The notes under the pieces: model-generated
Databases searched by the model: none
What the model was told of the DNA's origin: nothing
The model's input: the letters and a program-made list of their open reading frames with translations, nothing else
Part shown: positions 25,164 to 35,543 of the stretch, in pieces
Position numbering within the stretch: the stretch's first letter is position 1
Layout of the letters: every line of letters starts with the position of its first letter
Assembly: GCF_018919385.1 (NCBI RefSeq)
Contig: NZ_JAHLMF010000004.1
Location: 62,001-126,000, forward strand
Length of the DNA stretch: 64,000 nt
Source of the DNA: Geomonas diazotrophica
Lineage (GTDB): Bacteria > Desulfobacterota > Desulfuromonadia > Geobacterales > Geobacteraceae
Direction: 5' to 3'
Position numbers and translations under genes: made by a program

Positions 25164-25669
25164 AAAGACCCCTTACAGTAATCCAGTACTTGCTCGACGA
25201 CCGCGGCGATCTCCTTGCCGGTGGTATCGATCCGGACGTCGGCATCGGCGTAGAACTGCTCACGGCTATCCAGCATGGTACGGATCTTCTGCACCGATGC
25301 GTCGTCCGCCAGCAGTGGTCGCTCGCTGTCGCCGCTTACCCGCTGTGCGATGGTTTCCACACTGGCGGTCAGGTTCACGATGCGGCCGTGGCTGCGCATC
25401 ACGGCCCGATTGATGGGCGCGATCACCACGCCGCCTCCGGTGGAAACCACCTGGCCCGAGCCAGTCGCCACCCGTTCCAGGGTTTTGGACTCCAGCGTCC
25501 GGAAGCAGGGCTCGCCCTCTTCGGCGAAGATCTCCTTGATGCTCCGCCCCGCCTCCTGGACGATGACCTGGTCCAGGTCGACGAAGGACCACCCCAGCCG
25601 CTGCGCCAGCACCTGCCCGACGCTGGTCTTGCCGCACCCCATGAAGCCGGTGAGAAAGATGTTTTTCAA
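25160..25669 (-). CDS. aroK: Shikimate kinase
   Basis: Phosphorylates shikimate with ATP. The 169 residues are standard. The P-loop is GFMGCGKTSVG; shikimate-binding residues lie in DLDQVIVQEAGRSI and VVSTGGGVV; the lid contains SGDSERPLL. It is coupled to aroB. A dispersed inverted-repeat element lies between it and aroC. Confidence 0.96.
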   Translation of the reverse strand: MKNIFLTGFMGCGKTSVGQVLAQRLGWSFVDLDQVIVQEAGRSIKEIFAEEGEPCFRTLESKTLERVATGSGQVVSTGGGVVIAPINRAVMRSHGRIVNLTASVETIAQRVSGDSERPLLADDASVQKIRTMLDSREQFYADADVRIDTTGKEIAAVVEQVLDYCKGSL

Positions 25670-25690
25670 AGGACGATCCCTCTAGACTAG

Positions 25691-25806
25691 GTTCCCTCTC
25701 CCCCTGGGAGAGGGTGGCCGGAGGCCGGGTGAGGGCGCCGCTCGATCGCACGGCCTGACGCTGATGCAACTCCCCTCACCCCGACCCTCTCCCAGGGGAG
25801 AGGGGG
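25691..25806. repeat. Dispersed inverted-repeat element, copy 2 (REP/MITE-like)
   Basis: About 115 bp with complementary ends: CCCTCTCCCCCTGGGAGAGG and GGCCGGGTGAGGG on the left, CCCTCACCCCGACCCTCTCC and CAGGGGAGAGGG on the right. Related to the copies near 10 and 56.5 kb. It lies inside the aro run between aroC and aroK. Confidence 0.85.
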
Positions 25807-25817
25807 TGCTGGTATCT

Positions 25818-26999
25818 TTAGAATTCCCGTAGGTACTCGATGTACGACGAATAGTTCCTGGCGGTCTCGGCCACGGAGTCGCCGCCGAACTTCTCCATGA
25901 AGGCGTTGGCGATCTCGACGGCGACCACGGCCTCCGCGACCACCGAAGCAGCGGGTACGGCGCAGCAGTCGGAGCGTTCCACGGTCGCCTCGAAAGGCTC
26001 CTTGGTCAGGATGTCCACCGACTTGAGTGGCGTGTACAGGGTCGGGATCGGCTTCATGGCGCCGTACACCACGATCTCCTCGCCGTTGCTGATCCCACCC
26101 TCCAGGCCGCCGGCCCGGTTGGTGGTGCGGTAGAAGCCGGTCTTCTCGCCGCGCGCCTTGCGCTGCTCGTCGAAGTAGATCTCGTCGTGCACCAGGGATC
26201 CCGGCAGTCGCGCCGTCTCGAAGCCGGCTCCGATTTCGACCCCCTTGAATGCCTGGATGCTCATCACAGCCGCGGCCAAACGCGCGTCCAGCCTGCGGTC
26301 CCACTGCACGTGACTCCCCAGGCCCACCGGCACACCGGTCACCCTCACCTCAACGACGCCCCCCAGGGTGTCGCCGGCGGCCTTGGCTCGGTCAATGGCC
26401 TCGATCATCGCCACCTCGGCCTTGGCGTCGTAGGTGTAGACCGGCGAGGAGGCGATCGCTTCCTGCAGCGCCTTGACGGAGAGCTCGGGACGCTCCGCCT
26501 TCACCCCTCCCAACTCGACCACGCAGCCGGTCACGGCGATGCCGAACCGGGCGAGATACGCCTTGGCCACCGCCCCCACCGCGACGCGGACCGCGGTCTC
26601 GCGGGCGCTGGAGCGCTCAAGGATGTTGCGCACGTCGCTTTGGGCGTACTTCATGGCGCCGGGGAGGTCGGCGTGTCCCGGCCGGGCGCGGGTGACGCGG
26701 ATGGAATCGTCGCGGTGTTCGGCGTCGACCGACATCCGGTGTTCCCAGTTCACCCAGTCGGAGTTTTCCACCACCAGGGTGATCGGGGAGCCCAAGGTCT
26801 CGCCCCAGCGTACGCCCGAGCGGATGCTGGCGCGGTCGGTCTCGATTTTCATGCGGCCGCCGCGTCCGTACCCCCCCTGCCTGCGGATGAGATCGGTGTT
26901 GATGTCGGCTTCGTTGAGCTTGAGCCCGGAGGGGACCCCTTCGATGATGGCGGTCAACTGCGGCCCGTGGGACTCCCCCGCGGTAAGGTATCTGAACAT
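25818..26999 (-). CDS. aroC: Chorismate synthase
   Basis: Converts EPSP to chorismate using reduced FMN. The 393 residues begin [18 protein letters not shown], the universal N terminus; further motifs are [33 protein letters not shown] and [13 protein letters not shown]. It is upstream of aroK and aroB; its product is the substrate of MqnA further down the same run and of aromatic amino acid synthesis. Confidence 0.97.
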   Translation of the reverse strand: MFRYLTAGESHGPQLTAIIEGVPSGLKLNEADINTDLIRRQGGYGRGGRMKIETDRASIRSGVRWGETLGSPITLVVENSDWVNWEHRMSVDAEHRDDSIRVTRARPGHADLPGAMKYAQSDVRNILERSSARETAVRVAVGAVAKAYLARFGIAVTGCVVELGGVKAERPELSVKALQEAIASSPVYTYDAKAEVAMIEAIDRAKAAGDTLGGVVEVRVTGVPVGLGSHVQWDRRLDARLAAAVMSIQAFKGVEIGAGFETARLPGSLVHDEIYFDEQRKARGEKTGFYRTTNRAGGLEGGISNGEEIVVYGAMKPIPTLYTPLKSVDILTKEPFEATVERSDCCAVPAASVVAEAVVAVEIANAFMEKFGGDSVAETARNYSSYIEYLREF

Positions 27000-27112
27000 G
27001 CCTACTCCTCGTGTACTAATTCAACGCCCCGGCCGGGCTAGGGTCCGCCTGCGCGTCGCAGCGGATATTAGCAGCAAATCAGGCCACAGGCAAAACAATA
27101 TGACCGGATAAA

Positions 27113-27141
27113 CGAAAGCCAGGATCGTCCCCTGGCTTTCG
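27113..27141 (-). terminator. Terminator between the DsbC-N lipoprotein gene and aroC
   Basis: An 11-bp perfect stem (CGAAAGCCAGG with CCTGGCTTTCG, loop of seven) 27 bp after the lipoprotein gene stop. The T run is weak, but the position separates the pil and aro transcription units. Confidence 0.7.
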
Positions 27142-27167
27142 CATACTTCTGGTTATGGTCGGTACGG

Positions 27168-27473
27168 CTACTTCGCCATGAATTTCTTCTGTGTCTCCAC
27201 GGTAAGGTTCGCCTTGGTCTCAGCCGACATCATGCTGCCCGAGAAAAGGTACTGGCAGTTCTTGTCGACGTAGAAGACGACCGGTTCTTTCCTGATGCCG
27301 ATCACGACTTCATAGAGGCCGGCATAGGGCTTCTCGGAGATCTGCAGCACCTCGAAATCCATCGGTACGAACTTCTTGATGGTTTCCTGTACCTGCTCCT
27401 TGGCGGGAGCCTTGGAGCAGGCGGTAAGGGTCATGGTGATGAAACAAAGAACCAGCAACTTCTTTAACATCAA
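27168..27473 (-). CDS. Lone DsbC N-terminal-domain-like lipoprotein
   Basis: A 101-residue protein with a lipoprotein signal (LLVLCFITMTLTAC) and then one domain, EQVQETIKKFVPMDFEVLQI, GLYEVVIGIRKEPVVFYVD and CQYLFSGSMM, which resembles the dimerisation domain at the N terminus of periplasmic disulfide isomerases DsbC/DsbG. The catalytic thioredoxin domain with its CxxC is absent. It could bind to a DsbC-like partner, such as the full-length one at 49 kb. It is transcribed after the giant CFI-box gene. Confidence 0.75.
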   Translation of the reverse strand: MMLKKLLVLCFITMTLTACSKAPAKEQVQETIKKFVPMDFEVLQISEKPYAGLYEVVIGIRKEPVVFYVDKNCQYLFSGSMMSAETKANLTVETQKKFMAK

Positions 27474-27506
27474 AACACTCCTGAAAATCAGATTCCGCAG
27501 GCAAAC

Positions 27507-30500
27507 CTACTGCTGCACGCTCTCTCTGGCCGGTGCCGCCACCCGCAGGTTGCGCAGGCGACGGAAGAAGGCGCCGACCGGCAGGAGCAGCAGGACCAGC
27601 GGATACTTCACCGCGAAGATGAGCGGGGTGAGCGCCCAGCGGGTCAGCATCCTCAGGAAGCCGTGCTCGTAGATGAAGTCCGCGATCGGGGGGCTGTTCT
27701 TGTAGTAGAAGCGGACGAAGGCGCGGCCGGGTTCGGACTTGAGCAGCACGTTGTCGCGGAAGTGCCTGAGCACCACGACCTGCGGATCGAGGTAGCTGCC
27801 GTATGCGGCGGTCGCGATGAAGCAGCCGCTCTTGCCGGCGGAGGAAGCCGGAGGGGTGTTGGTGCCGGTATCGCCGCCGCCGGTGGTGCCGGTGCTCCCC
27901 ACCACGATGGGATCCTGGATGAAGCCCGGCCTGGTGTCGGAGTCCTGGGTCACATCGTTGTCAGTGATTGCAAAGGTGACCTTGTTGCCGCTGCGGGCGA
28001 AGGGCGTGATCTGGGTCCAGGTGCCGTTGACCACCTTGTAGAACACAGGGGATGCCGGCAGCGAGTTGTAGGTCACGTCGACGTAGACGGTGCCGTTGGG
28101 TACCACGTTGTCCAGACGGATGTTGATCGCCGAGCTGATGGTGAAATCGGTGAGGCTGACCGGCTTGGACTTGCCGATGAAGACCACGTCCCCGTCCGAA
28201 TAGGCCACCGCTGTGGTCCCGGTAGTCCCGGTTGTACCGTTGACCGCCGCTACGGAACTGACGCCGAAACCGGTCAGGGTAAGCGGATAGGTCGTCAGGT
28301 TCGAGTCGGTGATGTTCAGGGTAGCGTTGTAGGCCTTGACGGCCTGCGGCGTGAACTGGATGCTGACCGGAACGGACTGCCCGCTGCCCAGGATGTAGTT
28401 CTGCTGTGTGCTTCCCTGGAAAGCGCCGGCATCGGTGCTGGAAATGGACTGGATGGTGACCGGGGTGGATCCGTTGTTTTTCAGCATCACGGTTCCAGAC
28501 GTTGTGGCGCTGCCGGTCAATTTGCCACCGAAGGCGTAGGAACTGATCGGCGTACCGCTGCCGTCGGTGAAGACCACCGAGCTGGAGACGACACCGGAGT
28601 TGTTAACGGTGATGGTGAAAAGCTTGCTGACGGAAGAACCGTCGCTATCGGTCAACTGGGCGTTGAAGTCGTAGTCGCCGGCGCCCGAAGCGGTGCCGCT
28701 CAGGTAGCCGTTGGTGGTAAGGGAAATGCCCGGGGGGAGGTTACCCGAAACACTCCAGGTGTAGGGCTTGGTGCCGCCGCTACCCACCAGTTGCTGCTGA
28801 TAGGTGGCGCCGGCTGTGACCGGAGGCAGCGACGAGGTGGTAATGGAGAGCGTCGGGTTCACCACGATGCTCAGGTCGCGCTTCGCGACGGCGCCGGTGC
28901 CGTCGGTCACCTGAACGGTGAACAACGAGGTACCGGGGCCGCTGGGGGTGCCGGTAAGGTCGCCGGTGCTCGGGTTCAGCAGGATGCCGGACGGCAGGAA
29001 CGTGCCGGGGACGACGGACCAGGTGTACGAGGGGGTGCCCCCCACCATGGTCAGCTTCTGGGTGTAAGTGGTGCCGACGACGACGGCGGGAAGGCTCGTA
29101 GTGGTGATGAAGAGCGCCGGGTTGACGGTTATGGTCAGCGATTTCGTCGCCGTATAAGTTTTGTTGGCGACGGTGTCCGTATAGGTCGCCTTGACGGTCA
29201 GGATGTTGGCACCGGAAAGGACAGGCCCGGTGACCGGGGAGGTGATGCTGCCGTCGCTACCGAGGACGAGCCCCTGGGGCACTGCACCTACTGCCGTCCA
29301 GGTCACCTGGTCCTTGGGTAGCGTGACCCCGCCGACGGAGGCGGTCAGTTGCTCGGTATACCCCGGATTCCCCTGGGTCCAGGGAGCCAGGGAGGTGTTG
29401 TTGATGGTAAGCGAGGTAACGTTGAGGGTGAACGACTTGGTTGCCTTGTTTCCCGCGTTGTCGGTCACCGAAACGGTGAAGGTATACGTGGGAAGCGCAG
29501 CCAGATCGAGGGTACCGCTGAGGGTACCGGACCCGCTGTTAAGGGTGAGTCCCGGCGGCAGGGTACCGGAGGTAACGGTCCAGCTGCCGTAGGGAATGAC
29601 CCCGCCGTTGGCGGTCAGGGCGGTGGCCGGGTAGGCCTGACCTGCCGTACCGTCAGGAAGCGCGGTGGTAGCGATGGACAGCGGTTGGGTACCGACGCCG
29701 GCGCCGGAGAGGTAGATGACTGCCTGGCCGCCGTCGGAGTTGAAGACCATCTTGTAGCCGTTGGAGGAGTTACCCGAGTAGGAACCGGAACCGGTCGGGG
29801 CAAAGCGGACCGTCATGTCCGCACTCTGGCCCGGGCTGATGGTGACCGGTTTCGGCGTGATGAAGGAAAACGGCAACGCCGGGTCCGTGATGGAGTCGAT
29901 GGTCAGCTGGGTGTTGCCGTCGTTGCGGATCTTGAACTGCCAATCGGCGTACGGGGTGGCGGAAGCGATGTCGACGTTGCCGAAATCATGCGAGCCGCTC
30001 AGTACGGGGTTGCCAAGGCTGTCGGTGATGACCAGCTGCGGCAGGGCGGAGAACTCGAGGAGCTGGCCGTAGATGTCGGAATTGGTGAGCGTACGGCCGT
30101 CCTTCCAGACCACGAAGAACTTCCTGAAGTTCACGTCGCCGAAAGCGACCGCAGGGGCCAACTGGTTGCCGGTAGCCACAGTCACGATGGAGTAGCCGCC
30201 GGAAAGGTTCCCCTGCGGGTCCACGAACTGGCCGTAGAGATCGATGTTGCTCAGGTTGGCGCTCTGATTCCTGGCATCCTCCCAGACCACAAGGAAGCGC
30301 TGGTTGACGTTGTCGAATGCGGACGTGGGAGCGGTCTGGTCCCCGACGGCACTGGAGATGTTGACTCGATCACCGTAAGGGGTGCAACCGGAGAGGTCCA
30401 TGAGCTGCGCTACGATGTTCTTGCCGCTGTCGGTGCCGCCGTTGTTGTCCTCCCAGGTGACCAGGAGCCGGTTGGTGTTGGGATCGACAGCCAGGGTGGG

Positions 30501-31634
30501 GCTGGTCGCGCTGAAGGTCTTGGTACCGAACGACATGTCGTTGATGAAACCAAGACCCTGGTTGCGGCGCAGCTTGATCTTGGTCGGAGCATCGTCTTGC
30601 GGTGTCCAGGTGAATACGGCGCTCTGGTACACGGCGGTGGTGATACCCCCAACGGTCCCCTTGGTATAGGTGATGGTGAGCTTGACGGTGTTGGTGGAGC
30701 CGCTCCAGGCCACGAACACCTCGCCGTCCACGGGGCTGTACGCGAGTTTCGGATGCGACTCGTTCACTTGCACTGCCCAAGTGTCGGTAATGTTCGAGGA
30801 GCCGTTATCGGTTATAGACGCAGTCCGGATGGTTTCCGAGACCGACTTCATGTTGGCGAGGGCGCCGGTCAGAGGGTCGACCTCGATGGTGCGGACCAGG
30901 TTGTTGTCTGCCGCCGGGACCGGGATATGGGGCACGACGATGGAGTTGATGGCACCGGCCGCGGTGTAGGTCACGTTGTTTTCCGGTACGTTGGCGTCGG
31001 TGTCGTGGATCGTGGTATCGATCCAGGCAACCACGAATTTGCCGGTCACCTCGTCGTAGATGAGGTCGGGGTCGTTCTGGTTGATGTCGACGTTGGGGGT
31101 GTGGGTGGAGATGGGGAAGTTGCCGCCGATCAGGGTACCGGTCATGCTGACGAACTGCCCGTAGATCTGTCCGTAGCCGTTGCGCGAGTCGGTCCAGACC
31201 ACCAGGTACCGGCTGTTGTTGGCCGGATCGGTCGTATCGCGGTAGAAGACGACCTTGGGCTGCGACTTGTTGCCGTTGACCGCGGTGATGGCGAAATTGA
31301 CGGGGTTCGCGGCCATGGTGGTCACGTTGCCCGGCACCCCCTGCCCGAGGGAGTCCGACCCCACCGAGATGGCGCCGTAGATCTGCTGGCCGCTCCTGCT
31401 GTCGACGAAGACGCTCAGGTAACGGTTATGGTTCACGGTGTCGTAGGCGACGGCAGGCTGGGACTGGTCCGTGGCGTTGCTGGTGACCTGGAAATCGGTA
31501 GCCAGGACTTTGCCCGTGGTTTTACCGCCGGTTGCCGCGGTGCCGGAAGTCTTGCCGGTTTCCCCTGAACAGCTGAGCATCACGGTGCAGATAAGCAACA
31601 GCAACGCCCAGAAAATTTTCTTGGAAAATCTCAT
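27507..31634 (-). CDS. Giant surface lipoprotein with Ig-like repeats and CFI-box C terminus
   Basis: About 1375 residues from the ATG encoding [13 protein letters not shown], which has AGAAGGGG upstream. The signal ends in the lipobox VMLSC. The N-terminal 500 residues repeat a motif of the form W-x-D-x-R with IYGQ or LYGQ, probably a beta-propeller. Then come a choice-of-anchor-like domain ([20 protein letters not shown]), at least three putative Ig repeats ([53 protein letters not shown]), a second anchor-like domain, and a C-terminal [10 protein letters not shown] box followed by arginine-containing hydrophobic segments. CFI-box tails are thought to be sorting or processing signals; the mechanism is not known. 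It follows pilQ and a small lipoprotein gene. Confidence 0.88.
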   Translation of the reverse strand: MRFSKKIFWALLLLICTVMLSCSGETGKTSGTAATGGKTTGKVLATDFQVTSNATDQSQPAVAYDTVNHNRYLSVFVDSRSGQQIYGAISVGSDSLGQGVPGNVTTMAANPVNFAITAVNGNKSQPKVVFYRDTTDPANNSRYLVVWTDSRNGYGQIYGQFVSMTGTLIGGNFPISTHTPNVDINQNDPDLIYDEVTGKFVVAWIDTTIHDTDANVPENNVTYTAAGAINSIVVPHIPVPAADNNLVRTIEVDPLTGALANMKSVSETIRTASITDNGSSNITDTWAVQVNESHPKLAYSPVDGEVFVAWSGSTNTVKLTITYTKGTVGGITTAVYQSAVFTWTPQDDAPTKIKLRRNQGLGFINDMSFGTKTFSATSPTLAVDPNTNRLLVTWEDNNGGTDSGKNIVAQLMDLSGCTPYGDRVNISSAVGDQTAPTSAFDNVNQRFLVVWEDARNQSANLSNIDLYGQFVDPQGNLSGGYSIVTVATGNQLAPAVAFGDVNFRKFFVVWKDGRTLTNSDIYGQLLEFSALPQLVITDSLGNPVLSGSHDFGNVDIASATPYADWQFKIRNDGNTQLTIDSITDPALPFSFITPKPVTISPGQSADMTVRFAPTGSGSYSGNSSNGYKMVFNSDGGQAVIYLSGAGVGTQPLSIATTALPDGTAGQAYPATALTANGGVIPYGSWTVTSGTLPPGLTLNSGSGTLSGTLDLAALPTYTFTVSVTDNAGNKATKSFTLNVTSLTINNTSLAPWTQGNPGYTEQLTASVGGVTLPKDQVTWTAVGAVPQGLVLGSDGSITSPVTGPVLSGANILTVKATYTDTVANKTYTATKSLTITVNPALFITTTSLPAVVVGTTYTQKLTMVGGTPSYTWSVVPGTFLPSGILLNPSTGDLTGTPSGPGTSLFTVQVTDGTGAVAKRDLSIVVNPTLSITTSSLPPVTAGATYQQQLVGSGGTKPYTWSVSGNLPPGISLTTNGYLSGTASGAGDYDFNAQLTDSDGSSVSKLFTITVNNSGVVSSSVVFTDGSGTPISSYAFGGKLTGSATTSGTVMLKNNGSTPVTIQSISSTDAGAFQGSTQQNYILGSGQSVPVSIQFTPQAVKAYNATLNITDSNLTTYPLTLTGFGVSSVAAVNGTTGTTGTTAVAYSDGDVVFIGKSKPVSLTDFTISSAINIRLDNVVPNGTVYVDVTYNSLPASPVFYKVVNGTWTQITPFARSGNKVTFAITDNDVTQDSDTRPGFIQDPIVVGSTGTTGGGDTGTNTPPASSAGKSGCFIATAAYGSYLDPQVVVLRHFRDNVLLKSEPGRAFVRFYYKNSPPIADFIYEHGFLRMLTRWALTPLIFAVKYPLVLLLLPVGAFFRRLRNLRVAAPARESVQQ

Positions 31635-31672
31635 TTCACACCCCTTCTTAGGCATCAATACATGGGACTTGT

Positions 31673-32248
31673 TTAGGATCTATCCGCCACGGCCAGGTTG
31701 GTCTTTGCGACGATGGTGCGTACCTTGCCGTTGCCGCCGGGTTCGGATGCTTCGAAGATGATGTCGACGTAGTACTCGAAAACGGTCGAGCTGCAAAGCG
31801 GCATCGGCAGCGTGGTGCGGTCCAGGAGGGCGATCTTCTGTGCGTCGGTGAGGATCGGAACCGAGATGGTCGCGGTGGTACCCGGAGCCACGGTCTGGGA
31901 CGTGTTCAGGAAGTAGTCGGGAATGTCAGGCGTGGTGGCCCGGTTGACGGGTGTGTAGTGGACAGTGACCTTGCTGATGACCAGGTTGAGAGCGCCCGAG
32001 CTGTAAAGCTGGGTCGAGGTGAAATCGACGTCGATAGCGTCGGTCTCTATGGTCCCACCGGTAGAACCGCTCGTGGAGCAGGAGTTCCCCTTTACGACGT
32101 CGGACTCAAGTCTCGGGGTCTTCGCTACCGCCGACGCACTCACCGTGGTGAACTCGCCGACTCCCCCTCCGATATCGCCTCCGCCGCATGAGGTCAAAGC
32201 GGCCATCATACATACTCCGCACAGCAACAACGCAAACCGTTTAAACAT
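31673..32248 (-). CDS. Small lipoprotein following pilQ, unknown function
   Basis: 191 residues from the ATG encoding [21 protein letters not shown], with GGAG seven bases upstream; the longer in-frame start is inside pilQ. After the lipobox and a Gly-rich spacer ([12 protein letters not shown]) comes a single beta-rich domain ([21 protein letters not shown], ending in [14 protein letters not shown]). It lies ten bases from pilQ and shortly before the giant CFI-box gene, so it likely belongs to the pil transcription unit. I do not recognise a family. Confidence 0.75.
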   Translation of the reverse strand: MFKRFALLLCGVCMMAALTSCGGGDIGGGVGEFTTVSASAVAKTPRLESDVVKGNSCSTSGSTGGTIETDAIDVDFTSTQLYSSGALNLVISKVTVHYTPVNRATTPDIPDYFLNTSQTVAPGTTATISVPILTDAQKIALLDRTTLPMPLCSSTVFEYYVDIIFEASEPGGNGKVRTIVAKTNLAVADRS

Positions 32249-32258
32249 TTGAGTCTCC

Positions 32259-34994
32259 TTAAAGTACAATCTTCGGCGTAATGAAGATGAGCAGTTCGGT
32301 CTTGGTCTTTTGTTTCGAGTTCGACTTAAACAGCCAGCCCAGCAACGGGATGTCGGCCAGGAACGGCACACCGGTGTCGGAGTCGGTGTCGCTGTCGACG
32401 TAGATGCCGCCGATGACGGTGGTGTCCCCGTTGGAAACGACCAGCTCGGTGGTGGCTTCCTTCTTGTTGATCGGCGGAGGGGAACCGGTGCCCGGGGAGT
32501 TGTTGCTCGCCTTGATCTTCATGCTGACGGAACCGTCTGCGGTGATGTGCGGCGTGACCTCGAGGGTAAGTGCCGCCTCAACGAACTCGGTCTTGGTCCC
32601 CTCGGCGGAGGTGGTCTGATACGGGATCGACTGTCCCTGCGAGATCTTCGCGGCCTTGTTGTTCAGGGTGACCACCTTCGGGGTGGAGATGATTTTCACC
32701 TGGCCGATGGTGGCGGCCGCCGCGATCCTCATGTCCAGCTGCACGTTGCTGGTGAGCTTGCCAAAGGACATGCCAAGGCCCAGCCCGCCGGAGCCGCTGG
32801 TGCCGGGGCCGGCCGTGGAAACGACGCCACCGAAGGCGGTCTCGACGTTGTTGATGTTGGCCACGGAGGCGGAGGCGTCCTTGTAGGAGAGACCCCACTG
32901 CACGCCGAGGTCACGTGTGAAGGTCGAGGTCGCCTCGACGATGCGGGCTTCTATCTGAACCTGCTTCTCGGGCAAGTCCAGGTTCTTCAAAAGGGCCCGC
33001 ATGTCGTCCAGGGCAGGCTGGATGTCCTTGACGATGACGCGGCTCGTGCGGTCGTCCTTGGTGATGATGCCGCGCTCGCTTTTCAGGATGTTGAACTGCT
33101 GGGCGACCTCGCTGGTCGAGGCGTAGTTCACCTCGAACACGGCGGTCTTGAGCTCCATCAGGCGCTCGGAGGCCTTCTTGGCGGCCAGTTCCTCGTCGGC
33201 CTGGTTCTGCATCTTGTTACGCGGCTTGATCTGGATGATGTTCCCCTGCTGCACCATGGCGAGCCCCTTGGCGTCCAGGATCACGTCCAGTGCCTGGTCC
33301 CAGGGGACGTTGACCAGCTTGATGCTGATGGTGCCGGTGACGTCGTCGGAGATGAGGAAGTTCAGGTTGCTGACCTCGGCGATCAGCTGGAAGATCTTCC
33401 TGATGTCCGCGTCGGAGAACTCGAGGGTCACCCTCCTCCCCTTGTACACCTTCTTCAGCGCACGCTTCTCCACGTTTCCAGAGATCTCGGTCACCTGCTC
33501 CTCGGAGCGCGCCGGGGCGGCCAGTTCGTCGCCGACCTCGTTCGCCCTGGACCTGGCAACCGGGGCCTGCGGCAGTTTCGCCGCCACGGCCGGTCCGGGG
33601 TTCACGATGTCCAAGGTCAGCACGTCCCCCTTGCGGCTGGTCGTGTACTCGGGGCTGCCCTGCACCTTGACGGCGATCTTGGTCACGTACCCCCCTTTGA
33701 CCTTCACCTGGTAGGGGGTAACCGAAAGGACGGGGGAGCCGAACTTGGAGGTGTCCATGGCGCGCTGCAGCGGCTTGGGCACCTGGCAGTTGCTGATGGT
33801 AAGGGTCAATCCCTGGGGTCCGCGCACCGGTTCGCCCGGCTCACAGGTCCCGTGAAGTTTCATCGATATGCGCGAAAGACCGTCGACGATCTTGAAGTCG
33901 ACCGCCTCCAGCGCGCCCTTCACGTGGCGCCCCGGCGGGACTTCGGTTTTCATGGCGGCGACAGGAGCCGGTTTGACGACCGGAGCAGGAGCCGGTGCGG
34001 GAACCGGTGCTGCGGCCGGGACGGGAGCGGGCGCCACCGCCCCTTTCGCCTTCAGCTTGATCTTCACGCCGAGGTCGCTCTTGACGACCTCGAAGCCAGG
34101 AAGCCCCTCGCCGGAGGCGTCGAGCACAACGCGCACCTTGTCGGGGGTGGACCCGACCCGGGCGTTGGCGACGCCGAAGGCGCCGATGGGAATCACGTTC
34201 TGGGCCAGTGCATTCTTCACCTTGAAAAGGTCAACCACGATGCGGTCAGGCTTGGCGAGCTTGAAGGAGTTGAAGGTCTCCACGCCCCCCTGGACCGACA
34301 GCTCCACGCCGTCAGCCGTGGTGAGAACCGCGTTGAGCCGGGCTCCGGTGCCGTTCTCGGCCTCCTTTTTCGGGGCCGGGGTCACGTTGCCGGCGGCTTT
34401 TTGGGCAGGCGGTGCGGGCGGTTCCGGGACCACCGGCTTCGCATCGCTGACCTTGGCGGGCGCGTCGGCCACCAGGGTCTTCTCCTCGATGCGCGGTTCG
34501 GCGATGGGAGCCTCCTTGACCACCACCGGCTCGCTCTTCGCCTCCGCGTCGCGCGGCAGTGTGATCAGGAGCTTGTTTTTGTTGGCGGGGTCGGTGGCGA
34601 CCGAGAAGTCGACGTCGCGGCTGAGCACGAGGGCAACCCGGGTCAGCACGCTCCCCCCCACCGGCTGGCGCTCCACTTCGATGCGCTTCACGCTGCCGCG
34701 GTTGACTTCGACCGACGAAGCTACCGCGCCGGGCTCGGTCTGGGAGATGTCGACGACGATCTTGGCCGGCTCCCCACCCTTGTACGAGGTATAGGTGAGC
34801 GGTTTGTCGCTGGTCAGCTCGACGCTGGAACCATCGTCTGACACCGCCACGGAGCGCAGTGTGGCAAAAGCCGCGGACTCTGCCTGACCAGGCTCATTGA
34901 CGGCCGTCATTCTCTTGACGCAACCGGTAGAAACCGTCAACAGGACGATGAGTGCCATGGCATGACGAAGAATTCTGCTCTGGTACATGGTCAT
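32259..34994 (-). CDS. pilQ: Type IV pilus secretin PilQ
   Basis: Forms the outer-membrane pore through which pili pass. The 911-residue protein starts with a lipoprotein-like signal (VLLTVSTGC). Two or three AMIN domains bind the cell wall (AKIVVDISQTEPG; RIVVDLFKVKNAL). A Pro/Ala/Lys linker separates them. An STN domain (VTLEFSDADIRKIFQLIAEV) and an N1 domain (VFEVNYASTSEVAQQFNIL) precede the secretin core, VQIEARIVEATSTFTRDLGVQ to the closing GWLFKSNSKQKTKTELLIF. AAGGAG lies eight bases before the ATG. It is the last of the pilMNOPQ group. Confidence 0.97.
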   Translation of the reverse strand: MTMYQSRILRHAMALIVLLTVSTGCVKRMTAVNEPGQAESAAFATLRSVAVSDDGSSVELTSDKPLTYTSYKGGEPAKIVVDISQTEPGAVASSVEVNRGSVKRIEVERQPVGGSVLTRVALVLSRDVDFSVATDPANKNKLLITLPRDAEAKSEPVVVKEAPIAEPRIEEKTLVADAPAKVSDAKPVVPEPPAPPAQKAAGNVTPAPKKEAENGTGARLNAVLTTADGVELSVQGGVETFNSFKLAKPDRIVVDLFKVKNALAQNVIPIGAFGVANARVGSTPDKVRVVLDASGEGLPGFEVVKSDLGVKIKLKAKGAVAPAPVPAAAPVPAPAPAPVVKPAPVAAMKTEVPPGRHVKGALEAVDFKIVDGLSRISMKLHGTCEPGEPVRGPQGLTLTISNCQVPKPLQRAMDTSKFGSPVLSVTPYQVKVKGGYVTKIAVKVQGSPEYTTSRKGDVLTLDIVNPGPAVAAKLPQAPVARSRANEVGDELAAPARSEEQVTEISGNVEKRALKKVYKGRRVTLEFSDADIRKIFQLIAEVSNLNFLISDDVTGTISIKLVNVPWDQALDVILDAKGLAMVQQGNIIQIKPRNKMQNQADEELAAKKASERLMELKTAVFEVNYASTSEVAQQFNILKSERGIITKDDRTSRVIVKDIQPALDDMRALLKNLDLPEKQVQIEARIVEATSTFTRDLGVQWGLSYKDASASVANINNVETAFGGVVSTAGPGTSGSGGLGLGMSFGKLTSNVQLDMRIAAAATIGQVKIISTPKVVTLNNKAAKISQGQSIPYQTTSAEGTKTEFVEAALTLEVTPHITADGSVSMKIKASNNSPGTGSPPPINKKEATTELVVSNGDTTVIGGIYVDSDTDSDTGVPFLADIPLLGWLFKSNSKQKTKTELLIFITPKIVL

Positions 34995-35006
34995 CTGAAA
35001 CGCTCC

Positions 35007-35543
35007 TTACCTTTTCTTGGCCAGCGTAAGCACGATGGTTTTACTCTTGCGACCGCTCTTCTCCACGACCTCAACCGTCGAGGCGGTGATCCTGGAGATT
35101 CTGCCGTTGGCGTTGCCTATCTGCATACCCACCTTCACGACGTACCCTTTGCCGTTGGGGTCGATCACCAGGGCCTTGTTTTCCCTGAGCCCGGCGATGA
35201 TCCCGGTGACCTTGAACTTGTTCACCTCGAAGCTCTGGATCGGCAGCAGGTCGGCAGGCGGAGGTCCGCTGGGCCGGGCGCCCTGGCCGGCCGGCGCGAC
35301 CGGCGCCTGGGGCACCAGCAGCGGCTTGAACGGATCCTTCTTGAAGGAGACCGCGGTACCGACCTTGGCTGCGGACGAGAGCTGCTGCTGCACCGGCGGC
35401 GCAGGCTTGGGAGCGGGCGCAGGGGCCGCAGCGGCGGAGGCGGGAGGGGGAGCCGCGGGTGGCTCTTCCTTCTTGCAGCCGGCCGAAAGCGCCAGCAGCA
35501 GCATCAAAAGCGGCGTGCTATTTCGGTTTATTGGCATTCGCAT
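35007..35543 (-). CDS. pilP: Type IV pilus lipoprotein PilP
   Basis: Periplasmic lipoprotein linking the PilNO inner-membrane complex to PilQ. 178 residues: lipobox LALSAGC, a long Pro/Ala linker (APAPAPKPAPPVQQQ), then the PilP homology domain (SFEVNKFKVTGIIAG, ALVIDPNGKGYVVKVGMQIG). The start overlaps the end of pilO by 26 bp. The terminal segment has VEVVEKSGRKSKTIVLTLAKKR. Position and length fit the family. Confidence 0.94.
   Translation of the reverse strand: MRMPINRNSTPLLMLLLALSAGCKKEEPPAAPPPASAAAAPAPAPKPAPPVQQQLSSAAKVGTAVSFKKDPFKPLLVPQAPVAPAGQGARPSGPPPADLLPIQSFEVNKFKVTGIIAGLRENKALVIDPNGKGYVVKVGMQIGNANGRISRITASTVEVVEKSGRKSKTIVLTLAKKR

Noticed and set aside
29349-31568. Plus-strand frame opposite the CFI-box lipoprotein gene
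   Set aside because: Same type of antisense shadow; the minus-strand protein has a signal, repeats and a family C terminus.
32310-34841. Long plus-strand reading frame opposite pilQ
   Set aside because: Antisense shadow of a well-recognised secretin gene; composition is His/Leu/Gly/Asp-rich without domains.
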